This document shows positions 46,002 to 54,808 of a stretch of 64,000 bases of DNA, piece by piece. The notes under the pieces are model-generated. The model had not been told where the DNA came from. It made no database searches and saw only the letters and a program-made list of their open reading frames with translations. The stretch lies in the NCBI GenBank assembly GCA_965140355.1, contig OZ223191.1, positions 1-64,000 on the forward strand, written 5' to 3'. How positions within the stretch are numbered: position 1 is the first letter of the stretch; every line of letters begins with the position of its first letter. Made by a program: the position numbers and the translations under genes. Source of the DNA: Acetobacterium sp965140355. Its GTDB lineage: Bacteria; Bacillota; Clostridia; Eubacteriales; Eubacteriaceae.

Positions 46002-46883
46002 TTGCAGGCAATTAAACGTAAGAAACAAAAGGAAAAAATAATCGAGAACTTTTTCTTCATTTGTGCATTTGTAGCGGTAGCGAGTGTTTTGGCGATTACA
46101 GTTTTCGTTTTTTATAATGGGGTCAAGCCATTTATTTCTAATAGTTATTCACTTTTTGAATTTTTAACTGGTGTTGAATGGCGGCCCGGATCAAATTTGT
46201 ATGGTATTTTTTATATGATTATGGGGTCCATTTATGCGACTGTAGGAGCAATTCTTATCGGTGTCCCGGTTGCAATCCTGACCGCTGTTTATATAGCTGA
46301 GATGGCTGGATCCACTTTTGGTAAAATCATTCGCTTTGCGGTTGAATTGCTGGCTGGAATCCCATCCGTTTTATATGGCGTTTTTGGATTAGGAATTATT
46401 GTTCCCTATGTGCTTAAAATATCACCAATGGCTCAGGGGGAATCATTATTGGCTACGATTTTAGTATTAGCAATTATGATTTTGCCAACCGTTGTAAGTA
46501 TTTCGGAAACCTCGATTAGCGTTGTTCCAAAAGAATATCGCGAAGGTTCATATGCCTTGGGAGCATCAAAGATTCAAACGATCTTTAAGGTTGTTTTACC
46601 GGCGGCCCGATCGGGAATCATGACGGGTGTCATTTTGGGAATTGGTCGAGCAATTGGTGAAACGATGGCCGTTATGCTGGTTTGTGGGAATCCCATTGCC
46701 GGTATTCCCACCAGTATCTTTGATCAGATTCGTCCTCTTACCACAAATATCGCGTTGGAAATGGGTTATGCATCCGGAGTACATCAGGAACTCTTATATT
46801 CAACCGGGGTGGTATTGTTTGTTTTTATTATGATTATTAATTTTGTGGTTAATAAATTGGTTAAAGCAAAGGTGGGTAGCTGA
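46002..46883 (+). CDS. pstC: Phosphate ABC transporter permease PstC
   Basis: A 293-residue permease with six membrane helices. The ABC-coupling EAA loop reads 'EYREGSYALGASKIQTIFKVVLPAA', and 'ELLAGIPSVLYGVFGL' is the typical PstC segment. It forms the membrane channel with PstA. The start is TTG at 46002, with AAAGGAG 9 bases upstream; no ATG fits. The stop is followed after 1 base by the pstA start. Confidence 0.94.
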   Translation: MQAIKRKKQKEKIIENFFFICAFVAVASVLAITVFVFYNGVKPFISNSYSLFEFLTGVEWRPGSNLYGIFYMIMGSIYATVGAILIGVPVAILTAVYIAEMAGSTFGKIIRFAVELLAGIPSVLYGVFGLGIIVPYVLKISPMAQGESLLATILVLAIMILPTVVSISETSISVVPKEYREGSYALGASKIQTIFKVVLPAARSGIMTGVILGIGRAIGETMAVMLVCGNPIAGIPTSIFDQIRPLTTNIALEMGYASGVHQELLYSTGVVLFVFIMIINFVVNKLVKAKVGS

Positions 46884-46884
46884 G

Positions 46885-48090
46885 ATGAGTCGAAGAGTAA
46901 GTGATCTTTTTGTAAAAGCGATTATTTATCTGGCTACAGGAATTACATTGAGCGTGTTGCTTTTTATTATCGGCTTTATATTTGTCAAAGGAATCGGTCT
47001 CGTTAATTGGGATTTTCTAAGCCGTGATTTTAACGATTCGGTGGCTTACGCATTTGTCGAGTCCAGTGATATTCCTCTAAGTATCGATCAAAATGCGCTA
47101 AACGATAAAACTCCCTATGACAAGCGTTATGAAACAGCTTTAACAGAATCAAGCTATGTCAAAAACATTGGCGCGGCGATAGCGCAAGTAGCGTTTAAAA
47201 ATCATTCGACGGAAAAACAGCAGTTTGTCATCACGTATATTGAGGCTAATTCGCCGTTATTAAATGCGGTAGACTCAAACGGGACAAAGCTAAAGATCGG
47301 TACAGATTATGTCGTTGAAAGTATTAACGGTAATGATTTTACGGATATGTCTCTTGCGGATGTAGTTTCTACAATCGGAAATCAGTCCGGTAAATTGAAA
47401 ATTAAAGTTGTCCAGCCTGGTGGCGGGATTAAATCAAACATCATAACAACCTTATACATGGTGTTGCTGTCACTGGTGATTGCCTTGCCTTTAGGCATTT
47501 TCGGAGCGATTTATTTAACCGAATATGCAAAACCGGGAAAAATGGTCAATTTAATTCGCTTTGCAGCAGAATGTCTGGCGGGGATTCCCTCGATCATTTT
47601 TGGTCTATTTGGGATGGCGTTCTTTGTTGTGGCTTTGAATTTTCAGATTTCCCTGATCTCCGGGAGTTTAACAGTTGCGATTATTCTATTACCGGTTATT
47701 ATCAGAAGTACCGAAGAAGCTTTGAAAACAGTGCCGATGATATTTCGTGAGGGGTCGCTGGCATTAGGTGCGACGAAACTGCAAACTATTTTTAAGGTGG
47801 TTTTACCGTGTGCGGTGCCAGGGATTGCCACTGCGGTACTGCTCAGTATAGGACGGGTCGTTGGTGAATCGGCGGCATTGCTTTTAACCGCCGGTACCGC
47901 CGCGCAAATTCCGGGAACATTGTTTTCACCGGGCAGCACTCTGACCGTACAAGCTTATTATGTAGCCAAAGAAGAAGGTAATATTGAATTGGCTTGTGCG
48001 ATTGGGATTGTTATAATTGTAATTGTTATTGTACTAAACATCTTGTCGCGGATCGCTTCGGACAAGTTGGATGTCTTTAACAAAAAATAA
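46885..48090 (+). CDS. pstA: Phosphate ABC transporter permease PstA with an extracytoplasmic PDZ-like insertion
   Basis: A 401-residue permease, about 110-120 residues longer than usual. The core is typical: 'ECLAGIPSIIFGLFGM' and the coupling loop 'IFREGSLALGATKLQTIFKVVLPCAVPG', and the end 'LSRIASDKL'. Between the first helix (about 14-38) and the second (from about 190) is an insertion of about 150 residues, which should be outside the cell. It ends in a PDZ-like segment: 'SPLLNAVDSNGTKLKIGTDY' followed by VVESINGNDFTDMSLADVV and GKLKIKVVQPGG. ATG at 46885 lies 1 base after pstC; the earlier frame extends into pstC. Confidence 0.92.
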   Translation: MSRRVSDLFVKAIIYLATGITLSVLLFIIGFIFVKGIGLVNWDFLSRDFNDSVAYAFVESSDIPLSIDQNALNDKTPYDKRYETALTESSYVKNIGAAIAQVAFKNHSTEKQQFVITYIEANSPLLNAVDSNGTKLKIGTDYVVESINGNDFTDMSLADVVSTIGNQSGKLKIKVVQPGGGIKSNIITTLYMVLLSLVIALPLGIFGAIYLTEYAKPGKMVNLIRFAAECLAGIPSIIFGLFGMAFFVVALNFQISLISGSLTVAIILLPVIIRSTEEALKTVPMIFREGSLALGATKLQTIFKVVLPCAVPGIATAVLLSIGRVVGESAALLLTAGTAAQIPGTLFSPGSTLTVQAYYVAKEEGNIELACAIGIVIIVIVIVLNILSRIASDKLDVFNKK

Positions 48091-48098
48091 GGAGTAAT

Positions 48099-48857
48099 AT
48101 GGACAAGAAAATTAAGTTTAACACAAAAAACCTTGATTTGTTTTACGGGGATTTTCAAGCGCTTAAATCAATCAATATGGAAATATATGAAAAAGAAGTG
48201 ACGGCCTTTATTGGGCCGTCCGGTTGTGGCAAGTCAACTTTTTTACGGTGTTTAAATCGAATGAATGATCTCATCGATTCGGTAAAAATAAAAGGAGAGA
48301 TCTTATTCGATGGCAATGACATTAATGGCGATATCGATGTTATCAGTTTACGAACGCGAGTGGGAATGGTCTTTCAGAAACCCAATCCTTTTCCCATGAG
48401 TATTTATGAAAACATTGCTTATGGTCCGAAATGCCAGGGCATGAAAGATAAAACCGTGTTGGACACGCTGGTTAAGGAAAGTTTAGTTAAGGCAGCACTT
48501 TGGGATGAAGTAAAGGATCGTTTAAATAAGTCGGCACTTGGTCTTTCCGGCGGTCAGCAGCAACGTCTTTGTATTGCGCGAACCATTGCCATGAATCCTG
48601 AGGTAATTCTAATGGATGAACCAACTTCAGCGCTGGACCCCATAGCCACCGCTAAAATTGAAGATTTGATGTCGAGCTTGAAACAAGACTATACAATTAT
48701 CATTGTCACACACTCAATGCAGCAGGCTGGTCGAATTTCTGATAAAACGGCTTTCTTTTTAATGGGTGAGGTGATCGAATTCAATGAAACCCCTGTCATT
48801 TTCACCAATCCAAATGATAAACGGACAGAGGATTACATCACAGGACGCTTTGGATGA
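48099..48857 (+). CDS. pstB: Phosphate ABC transporter ATP-binding protein
   Basis: A 252-residue ABC ATPase. Walker A 'GPSGCGKSTFLRCLNRMND', Q-loop 'VFQKPNPFPMSIYENIAYG', signature 'LSGGQQQRLCIARTI', Walker B 'VILMDEPTSALDP' and H-loop 'VTHSMQQA' are all intact, and the NRMND and KPNPFP motifs are specific for PstB. It drives phosphate import through PstCA. It begins 8 bases after pstA with AAGGAG. Confidence 0.98.
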   Translation: MDKKIKFNTKNLDLFYGDFQALKSINMEIYEKEVTAFIGPSGCGKSTFLRCLNRMNDLIDSVKIKGEILFDGNDINGDIDVISLRTRVGMVFQKPNPFPMSIYENIAYGPKCQGMKDKTVLDTLVKESLVKAALWDEVKDRLNKSALGLSGGQQQRLCIARTIAMNPEVILMDEPTSALDPIATAKIEDLMSSLKQDYTIIIVTHSMQQAGRISDKTAFFLMGEVIEFNETPVIFTNPNDKRTEDYITGRFG

Positions 48858-48871
48858 GAAGGAGATAAATC

Positions 48872-49567
48872 ATGCGAGTAGAATATAACGAAGAATTAAG
48901 AACGATTAAGGATGAGATCTTGTTGATGTCGGCAATAACCGAAAAAATGTTATCAGATTCAGTCTTGGCGCTTAAATCGAAAGATTGTGATTTAGCCAGA
49001 TCAGTGATTGAGCGGGACGATTTGGTAGACGCCAAAGAAATTGAACTTCAGCTTATTGTGAGTCAGGTTATTGCGACTCAGGGGGCGGTTGCGACCGATT
49101 TAAGACGATTGGCGTCGACCTATAAAATAATCACAAATCTGGAACGGATCGCTGATTTAGCGGTGAATGTTTCAAAACGGGTTCTGGAATTATCAGATAT
49201 TGTTTATATGAAGCGATTGGTGGATATTCCGCGGATGTGCGAGTTGGCCGAAAGATTATTAAAGTTGGCGATACAGGCATTTATTAACGAAGATATTGCC
49301 AAATTAAGAGAAATTGTTGATCTGGAAGATGAAATTGATGCGTTGAATATCCAGATTCATCACGATTGTTTGGCATATATGATGGACGATAGTAAAAATA
49401 TTCATCAGGGATCGGTATTTATTTTTGTCGGCAGTTATCTAGAGCGAATTGGTGATCATGCTACGAATATTTTTGAGACGGTTTTTTATATTGTGACAGG
49501 AGATTATATTGATTTTAACGATTTGACTGAAGAAACGATCACTCAAGTTCTTGTGGAACAAAATTAA
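48872..49567 (+). CDS. phoU: Phosphate-signalling regulator PhoU
   Basis: A 231-residue protein made of two three-helix bundles, each with the metal-binding E/D-x-x-x-D pattern ('VIERDDLVDAKEIEL', 'IVDLEDEIDALNIQIHHDC'; 'SYLERIGDHATNIFE'). In known systems PhoU links the Pst transporter to the PhoR kinase and limits uptake. It closes the pst operon, 14 bases after pstB, and a terminator follows. phoP and phoR are not in this window. Confidence 0.96.
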   Translation: MRVEYNEELRTIKDEILLMSAITEKMLSDSVLALKSKDCDLARSVIERDDLVDAKEIELQLIVSQVIATQGAVATDLRRLASTYKIITNLERIADLAVNVSKRVLELSDIVYMKRLVDIPRMCELAERLLKLAIQAFINEDIAKLREIVDLEDEIDALNIQIHHDCLAYMMDDSKNIHQGSVFIFVGSYLERIGDHATNIFETVFYIVTGDYIDFNDLTEETITQVLVEQN

Positions 49568-49881
49568 AAACGATCATTCTTAAATGAATATTTTTCGAAA
49601 AAGCCTGAAAATTTATTTCAGGCTTTTTGTGTGTTTTTTAACTCAGTAGGGGTAAGCATACTATGCAGAATTGATGCTGTCCATTTAGCTAAGTTAAGAG
49701 CAAAATTAGTTATATAAAAATCGATAAAAAAATGATTTTATAAGAAGTACTTTAAAAATTGAAGTATTTGTATGGATGAATCCTATGTTATAATAGATGG
49801 CGTTAGATCGCCGTAAATAATAATTATAAAACTAACTATTTTTTGATATAGATAAAGTCATATATAGAGAGGCAACCTAAA
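49568..49881. other. Intergenic region before the diguanylate cyclase gene
   Basis: Besides the terminator, it holds a TATAAT (49789-49794) that is a good candidate for the promoter of the downstream gene, and a small hairpin GGCG/CGCC (49799-49812) in the leader. No c-di-GMP riboswitch is seen. Confidence 0.55.
49598..49635 (+). terminator. Terminator of the pst operon
   Basis: AAAAAGCCTGAA (49598-49609) pairs with TTCAGGCTTTTT (49617-49628), followed by more T's. Confidence 0.92.
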
Positions 49882-52533
49882 ATGAAAGCAATTGAAAGAC
49901 AAAATATTTTAATAGTTAGCAGAAGGTTAGATATATTTCGAGAATTAACAGACCAGTTAAAATTAAAATATGTTGTTTATTTTGCTATCGACGATCAAAC
50001 TACACTTGAAGATACCATGACGATTCAACCGGATTTAGTTTTGATTGATGTCCAGTTACCGGAAAACAAGGGTTTCATTATTTGTAAACAACTTAAATTA
50101 AACGATAAAACTCAAGCGATCCCGGTAATCTTTATTGCAGATAGTTTTGAGATTGAAGAGCAAGTAAGAGCGTTAAATTTAGGAGCAATGGATTATTTGG
50201 CAAGACCGTTTAATGTCGAAGTTGAGATGATCAAGATTGATAATCAGATTCAATCGTATCAGGCGTTAAAAAAATTAAAATGTGAAGTTATTGAAGGCAA
50301 TGAATTTAGTAAACACATACTGGAAAATGAAGAGCGCTTAAAAAGAATTATTAACATTTTACAGCATCCTTCGGAAACGATAAGGGAATTTCTGGATTAT
50401 TCGATGAAACAAGCGATTGAGTTCACCGATAGTCAAGTTGGTTATATATATAATTATGATGAAAGTAATAAACAATTTATTCTGAACTCATGGTCAGAAA
50501 CGGTAATGAAAGAATGTCAAGTTAAACAAAAACAGACAATCTATGAACTTGATAAAACCGGAATATGGGGAGAAGCAGTCCGACAGCGAGGTCCAATTAT
50601 AGTAAATGATTTTAACGTTGAAAATCCCCTAAAAAAAGGCTATCCTCAAGGGCACGTTCACATGAATAATTTTTTAACGGTTCCGATTTTCAAAAACAAA
50701 CAAATTGTTGGGGTTTTGGGATTAGCCAATAAAAAAACTGATTATGATGAAACCGATGTATTAAAAGTTACATTATTAATGGAAGCGATTTGGTCGGTTA
50801 CTGATCGAAGAAAAGCTGAAGCGGCCTTATATGAAAGTAATTCACGTTATGATGAATTAGTAAAACGCATTCCTGTAGGGATTTATACCATGCATATGCA
50901 AGCCGATGGACGGATCAAGTACGATTATTGTAGCGAAAAATTTTACGAATTGTTGGGTTTGAATAAAGCAGAGACAAAAAATAATAGCGATGCTATTTTT
51001 AATAATATTTATAAGGAAGATCGAAATTCACTGATTATCTCGACTAATCAGGCGTTACAACAACAACAAAGCCAAAGATGGGAAGGGCGTTGTTGGTTTA
51101 AAGAAGAAATACATTGGATTCGGATTGAATCCGATCCCACAGAATTAAAGAATGGTGAAATTGTCTTTAATGGTGTTGTTTTTGATATTTCGCAGCAAAA
51201 ACAGGCAAAAGAAAAATTACATCAGGCTTCAATACGATTGACTTTGGCGACAAAAGCCGGTCGTGTCGGGATTTTTGATTTTGATATCATTGAAAATATT
51301 ATCTCGTTGGACGATCTGATGATCAAGCTGTATGGATTAGAAAGAGATCAATGTCAAATTGAGTATGAATCTTGGCGATCTTTTTTGCATCCACAAGATC
51401 GCGACCAGGTGGAAATGAAAATGAAAAAAGCCATCAAGACTGGAACGGGATTCGATACTGAGTTTCGCGTTATTTGGCCCGACGGTTCAATCCACTATAT
51501 CCGGGCACAGGCGACCGTACAATGTGATCGTGCGGGCAAGGCGATTCGAATGATTGGTACAAATTGGGATATCACAGAGCTAAAAAAAGCATATCTTAAA
51601 ACTTTGGAAACAAATAAACGTTTAGAAGATGAAATTATTGAACGCAAGCAAATTGAAGAGGCACTTCGAAACAGTGAGGAAAAACTAAAAATTATTATTG
51701 AAACATCGCCAGATGGCATTGTAATTTCGTCAATCGACGGCATCATTGAGTTTGCCACGTCAAAAAGTGTTTCAATGTGGGGGTATGACTCCTGTGATGA
51801 AATCGTTGGAAAAAATATCATGGAGTTCGTATCACAAAGCTATCATGCGAAAGCTAAAGAATTAATAGCTGAAATGTTAAATGGTCATCTTACTGGAGCG
51901 GCAGAATATTTAATGATCAAAAAAGATGGCAGTTTGTTTTACTGTGAAGCGAATGCGAATATTCTTCGCGATTCTGATAATAATCCTATCGGAGTATTAT
52001 ATATTGAGCGTGACATTACTGATCGAAAGCAATTGGAAGACGAACTTAAACAGCTTGCAATTAAGGATCAACTGACGGGAATTTTCAATCGTCGTAAGAT
52101 TGATCAGGTACTCGATGAAGAGAAAGATCGAAACAATGAAAAATTAGCAATTATTATTGCCGATATTGACATGTTTAAATTAGTTAATGATCAATTTGGT
52201 CATTTGGTTGGGGATGCAGTATTAACAGATATCACAAGAATACTCGGAAAGGGAATTCGAAAAACCGATGTATTGGGCCGTTGGGGCGGTGAAGAATTTA
52301 TGATTATCTGTCCCAATACTGATTTAGCGGGAGCAACATTGCTAGCTGAAAAATTACGGGAGATGGTAGCGAGTCATGAATTTGAATTAGTAGGAAAAAA
52401 AACATGTTCTTTTGGCGTCGCTCAGCTACGCCAAGACGAGTCCATTGATGCCATGTTAACGCGTTCTGATATGGCGTTGTATCGAGCTAAAAAACAGGGT
52501 CGTAATCGCGTGGAAACAGAGATTTTGGAGTAG
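49882..52533 (+). CDS. Diguanylate cyclase with receiver, GAF and PAS domains
   Basis: An 883-residue multi-sensor protein. In order: REC domain (about 8-125; 'VLIDVQLPENKGF' with the phosphorylatable Asp), GAF (about 150-310), three PAS domains with connecting helices (about 320-440, 450-570 and 595-715, each closed by an F-D-I/W-D-I/R-D-I strand) and GGDEF (about 725-883). The catalytic motif is GGEEF in 'GRWGGEEFMIICP', an active form. RKTD five residues before it matches the inhibitory I-site (R-x-x-D). It should make c-di-GMP in response to phosphorylation and small-molecule or redox signals. No histidine kinase is adjacent. Confidence 0.94.
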   Translation: MKAIERQNILIVSRRLDIFRELTDQLKLKYVVYFAIDDQTTLEDTMTIQPDLVLIDVQLPENKGFIICKQLKLNDKTQAIPVIFIADSFEIEEQVRALNLGAMDYLARPFNVEVEMIKIDNQIQSYQALKKLKCEVIEGNEFSKHILENEERLKRIINILQHPSETIREFLDYSMKQAIEFTDSQVGYIYNYDESNKQFILNSWSETVMKECQVKQKQTIYELDKTGIWGEAVRQRGPIIVNDFNVENPLKKGYPQGHVHMNNFLTVPIFKNKQIVGVLGLANKKTDYDETDVLKVTLLMEAIWSVTDRRKAEAALYESNSRYDELVKRIPVGIYTMHMQADGRIKYDYCSEKFYELLGLNKAETKNNSDAIFNNIYKEDRNSLIISTNQALQQQQSQRWEGRCWFKEEIHWIRIESDPTELKNGEIVFNGVVFDISQQKQAKEKLHQASIRLTLATKAGRVGIFDFDIIENIISLDDLMIKLYGLERDQCQIEYESWRSFLHPQDRDQVEMKMKKAIKTGTGFDTEFRVIWPDGSIHYIRAQATVQCDRAGKAIRMIGTNWDITELKKAYLKTLETNKRLEDEIIERKQIEEALRNSEEKLKIIIETSPDGIVISSIDGIIEFATSKSVSMWGYDSCDEIVGKNIMEFVSQSYHAKAKELIAEMLNGHLTGAAEYLMIKKDGSLFYCEANANILRDSDNNPIGVLYIERDITDRKQLEDELKQLAIKDQLTGIFNRRKIDQVLDEEKDRNNEKLAIIIADIDMFKLVNDQFGHLVGDAVLTDITRILGKGIRKTDVLGRWGGEEFMIICPNTDLAGATLLAEKLREMVASHEFELVGKKTCSFGVAQLRQDESIDAMLTRSDMALYRAKKQGRNRVETEILE

Positions 52534-52540
52534 AATATAT

Positions 52541-52590
52541 GAAATAGAGAACAACAAGAGGTTAGATGCCCTCTTGTTGTTCTCTATTTC
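52541..52590. terminator. Perfect 20-bp-stem bidirectional terminator
   Basis: 20 bases (52541-52560) pair with 52571-52590 around a 10-base loop. It ends the cyclase gene on the plus strand and overlaps the last codons of the minus-strand gene at 52562. Confidence 0.85.
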
Positions 52591-52810
52591 GTTGCTCAAA
52601 TTCTTGCTCGCATTTTGCAATTGATGCGTTTAGTTTTTCGATATCAGTATCATATTCTTCCATTTGAATGGCTACTTTGCTACTGGAAACGTGGACTCCG
52701 GATTGCTTAAAAATAAAACTTCGTTCATTTTTGACATCTTCTAAATCTTCTTTTAAATTTGCCAGCTTGTTTTTAAGTTCAATATCGCTTAATTTGCTTA
52801 ATTCATCCAT
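52562..52810 (-). CDS. Small coiled-coil protein of unknown function
   Basis: An 82-residue charged protein, almost wholly helical ('KLSDIELKNKLANLKEDLED' and 'TDIEKLNASIAKCEQEFEQR'). There is no signal or domain I recognise. The ATG has AGGAG upstream. Its last codons lie inside the perfect terminator hairpin at 52541-52590, so the end of the reading frame is used twice. Confidence 0.7.
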   Translation of the reverse strand: MDELSKLSDIELKNKLANLKEDLEDVKNERSFIFKQSGVHVSSSKVAIQMEEYDTDIEKLNASIAKCEQEFEQRNREQQEGI

Positions 52811-53080
52811 TTTTAGCTCCTGTTATATATAAATGATTTAATGATTAAAATTATAACATAGACAATTTATGAAAGCAACGAATAAAAGGGGCTGAATCTG
52901 TAAAATCGGTTTGAGTATTAATTCTAAAAGTTAGGAATAATTTTGAAATGATTTGTTTAATTATGGAGATTATTTGAAATCTTTTATTTTGCTAGAACAG
53001 GAAAACAAAAATGTGATACAATACAGCAATAATGTAAATAATTGAAAAAACTCAAAAGTTGAGAAAGAACAGAGGATAAT

Positions 53081-53350
53081 ATGGAACGCATTCATGAAAG
53101 CAAAAATAAATTTTATATTGGTGCAAATGAAGATGAACCAATTGGTTTGTTAAATTACCATATGGAAAAAGACAATCTTGTTATCGAACATGTTTATGTG
53201 ACAAAAGCACTTAGAGGACAGGGACTTGGTGTCAAACTGGTTGAAAGAGCGGTAGCATATGCACGCGAAAACAAACTGAAAATTATTTCGAATTGTTCCT
53301 ATGCTGATAAAGTTCTGACCGAAAACGACACGTATCAAGATGTTCTTTAA
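53081..53350 (+). CDS. GNAT-type N-acetyltransferase (YidJ/COG2388-like)
   Basis: An 89-residue minimal acetyltransferase. The acetyl-CoA-binding loop is 'LRGQGLGVKLVERAV' (R/Q-x-x-G-x-G/A), with 'NLVIEHVYVTKAL' before it and a conserved 'KIISNCSYAD' strand. Such short members acetylate small amines or protein N-termini with unknown targets. Length is usual. It is a single gene with its own terminator. Confidence 0.87.
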   Translation: MERIHESKNKFYIGANEDEPIGLLNYHMEKDNLVIEHVYVTKALRGQGLGVKLVERAVAYARENKLKIISNCSYADKVLTENDTYQDVL

Positions 53351-53418
53351 ATAAGATGTTCTTTTAAAGAGAATGATAAACTGGGTAAAAAGTCGTTATC
53401 GAGTAAATGATCGACAAC

Positions 53419-53463
53419 AAAAAAACCGATGAATAAACAATTTAATGCTTCATCGGTTTTTTG
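53419..53463. terminator. Bidirectional terminator between the GNAT gene and the minus-strand gene
   Basis: AAAACCGATGAA pairs with TTCATCGGTTTT about an 18-base loop. Runs of A before and T after give T-tracts on both strands. Confidence 0.88.
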
Positions 53464-53486
53464 ATTAAAAGGCTTGACATGGTTGA

Positions 53487-54086
53487 CTATTCTTCTTTTT
53501 CCCAATCATCAAAACCCTGCATAACCTTATCGTAGGTTTGTTGCGAGATATCGGGAAGTTTTCCGCCAAAAGCTTTTTTAGCACTTTCAAAACCTTCTAT
53601 AAAGGCATTTTTCAGGGATTCAATTTTACTTTTATCGCCGCCAGACAGCGCTTTAGCAAAACCAATAATTCGTTCGGATGTTTTATTTACGCCAAAGTAG
53701 CCATTTTCCGAAATAGCGTCTTGAGCAGCAGCCTGTGTTTCGGAATCAACAATGATGTTGACATCTTTGCCCGCAGCCAGATCTTTTAGCACTTGATTGA
53801 CTTTTTTTCCTTGTTTTTCAATCATGGCTTCGACCATTTTTTTGAATGACGCGTTATTTTGGGCAAAATCCTGTTTGATTTCGTCTATTTTTTTACGGTC
53901 AACAGTATAGGTTCCAACGTCTTTAGCGGGCGCAGTGCTAAGTTCAACCGAGTCAAGTTTTGGGACGACCGGTTGAATTTTATCGACAGCTTCGGAATCT
54001 GCTTTAACGTCGGCATTTTGGGCGACACCTTTCGACTGAATCGTTTGATTCAGTGCTTTGTGGGCATCAATTGCATTTGTATTCAT
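53487..54086 (-). CDS. Hypothetical protein, Lys/Ala/Asp-rich
   Basis: A 199-residue soluble, acidic/basic mixed protein with no recognised domain. The first 80 residues look disordered (many A, D, V, K, S, T); the rest appears helical and ends in 'DISQQTYDKVMQGFDDWEKE'. It lacks a signal peptide. I chose ATG at 54086, which has AAGGAGG 8 bases upstream; a longer frame begins at 54149 without a ribosome site. Lack of hydrophobic helices and a disordered N-terminus recall some flagellar or export-related proteins, but that is only an impression. Confidence 0.7.
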   Translation of the reverse strand: MNTNAIDAHKALNQTIQSKGVAQNADVKADSEAVDKIQPVVPKLDSVELSTAPAKDVGTYTVDRKKIDEIKQDFAQNNASFKKMVEAMIEKQGKKVNQVLKDLAAGKDVNIIVDSETQAAAQDAISENGYFGVNKTSERIIGFAKALSGGDKSKIESLKNAFIEGFESAKKAFGGKLPDISQQTYDKVMQGFDDWEKEE

Positions 54087-54232
54087 AATAGCCTCCTTGT
54101 TAATATAAAAAAAGTTGGGTTCTTTATACAATATATCGGCAAAAGTCATCTAATAATGAGTTAAATTTGAATTAATCAAGATCTAAAAAAACGATTTAAG
54201 TTTCAATTAAATAATTTTTTAAATAACTTGTT

Positions 54233-54490
54233 TCACGGGGATAGGGTGGTAATTGATTGATCGGACTGGTTTATGATTAAGATCCGAGCGGGTTCTTTGG
54301 TTGTTTTTATAATAGCGATTTTATCCGGGGGAGGTTTAAGTTGATCAGCTGCTATTTTTTGAAGGTAAGTCGAAAAACAGTCGTTAATCAGAATGGTTTC
54401 ATCAAATTCTTTACTGATATTCTCTGACCATCCGAATATTTTTTTTAGCCAGGTCTTGTTATTGATGGCGATGTTTTTAATCCATTTCAC
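54233..54490 (-). CDS. Small hypothetical protein
   Basis: An 85-residue protein starting with GTG at 54490, which has GGAGG 9 bases upstream. It begins 'MKWIKNIAINNKTWLKKIFG' and ends 'TKEPARILIINQSDQSITTL'. Mildly basic N-terminus, then a Pro-rich centre. I recognise no domain. The good ribosome site is the main support. Confidence 0.55.
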   Translation of the reverse strand: MKWIKNIAINNKTWLKKIFGWSENISKEFDETILINDCFSTYLQKIAADQLKPPPDKIAIIKTTKEPARILIINQSDQSITTLSP

Positions 54491-54808
54491 TTTTATAAAC
54501 CTCCGATGTTGATGTGTTTAAATACTCGCAAAATGACCATGCGTTTTATGTTTAGATTTACAATGGCTTGATGCGTTTAGCTTTGGAGTGTGGTTTTAAA
54601 TAGACTAATATTTAACTTGTATGCATTCGTTCTTGATATTATTATCGCCAGAATGATCAATTACTTTAGGTAAAAATAAAAACATCAACAGTTTGCTAAA
54701 AATATTAAAGGATTAAAAAATTTTAGTTAAGGACGGTTTAAATCGCTTGATACAAATTTGAAAATATTAATGAAAAAGGGTGGGATTTAATCCCCACCCT
54801 GATAAAAT
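54491..54808. other. Intergenic region with the chemoreceptor terminator
   Basis: Some 318 AT-rich bases. Apart from the terminator at 54773-54800 and the upstream signals of the gene at 54490, I see no gene. Confidence 0.55.
54773..54800 (-). terminator. Terminator of the first chemoreceptor gene
   Basis: On the minus strand GGGTGGGGA pairs with TCCCACCC around TTAAA, followed by TTTTTCA. It is 9 bases beyond the stop. Confidence 0.9.

Noticed and set aside
49795..49881. c-di-GMP (GEMM) riboswitch before the cyclase and chemoreceptor genes
   Set aside because: No GEMM core motif is present in these leaders; only short hairpins.
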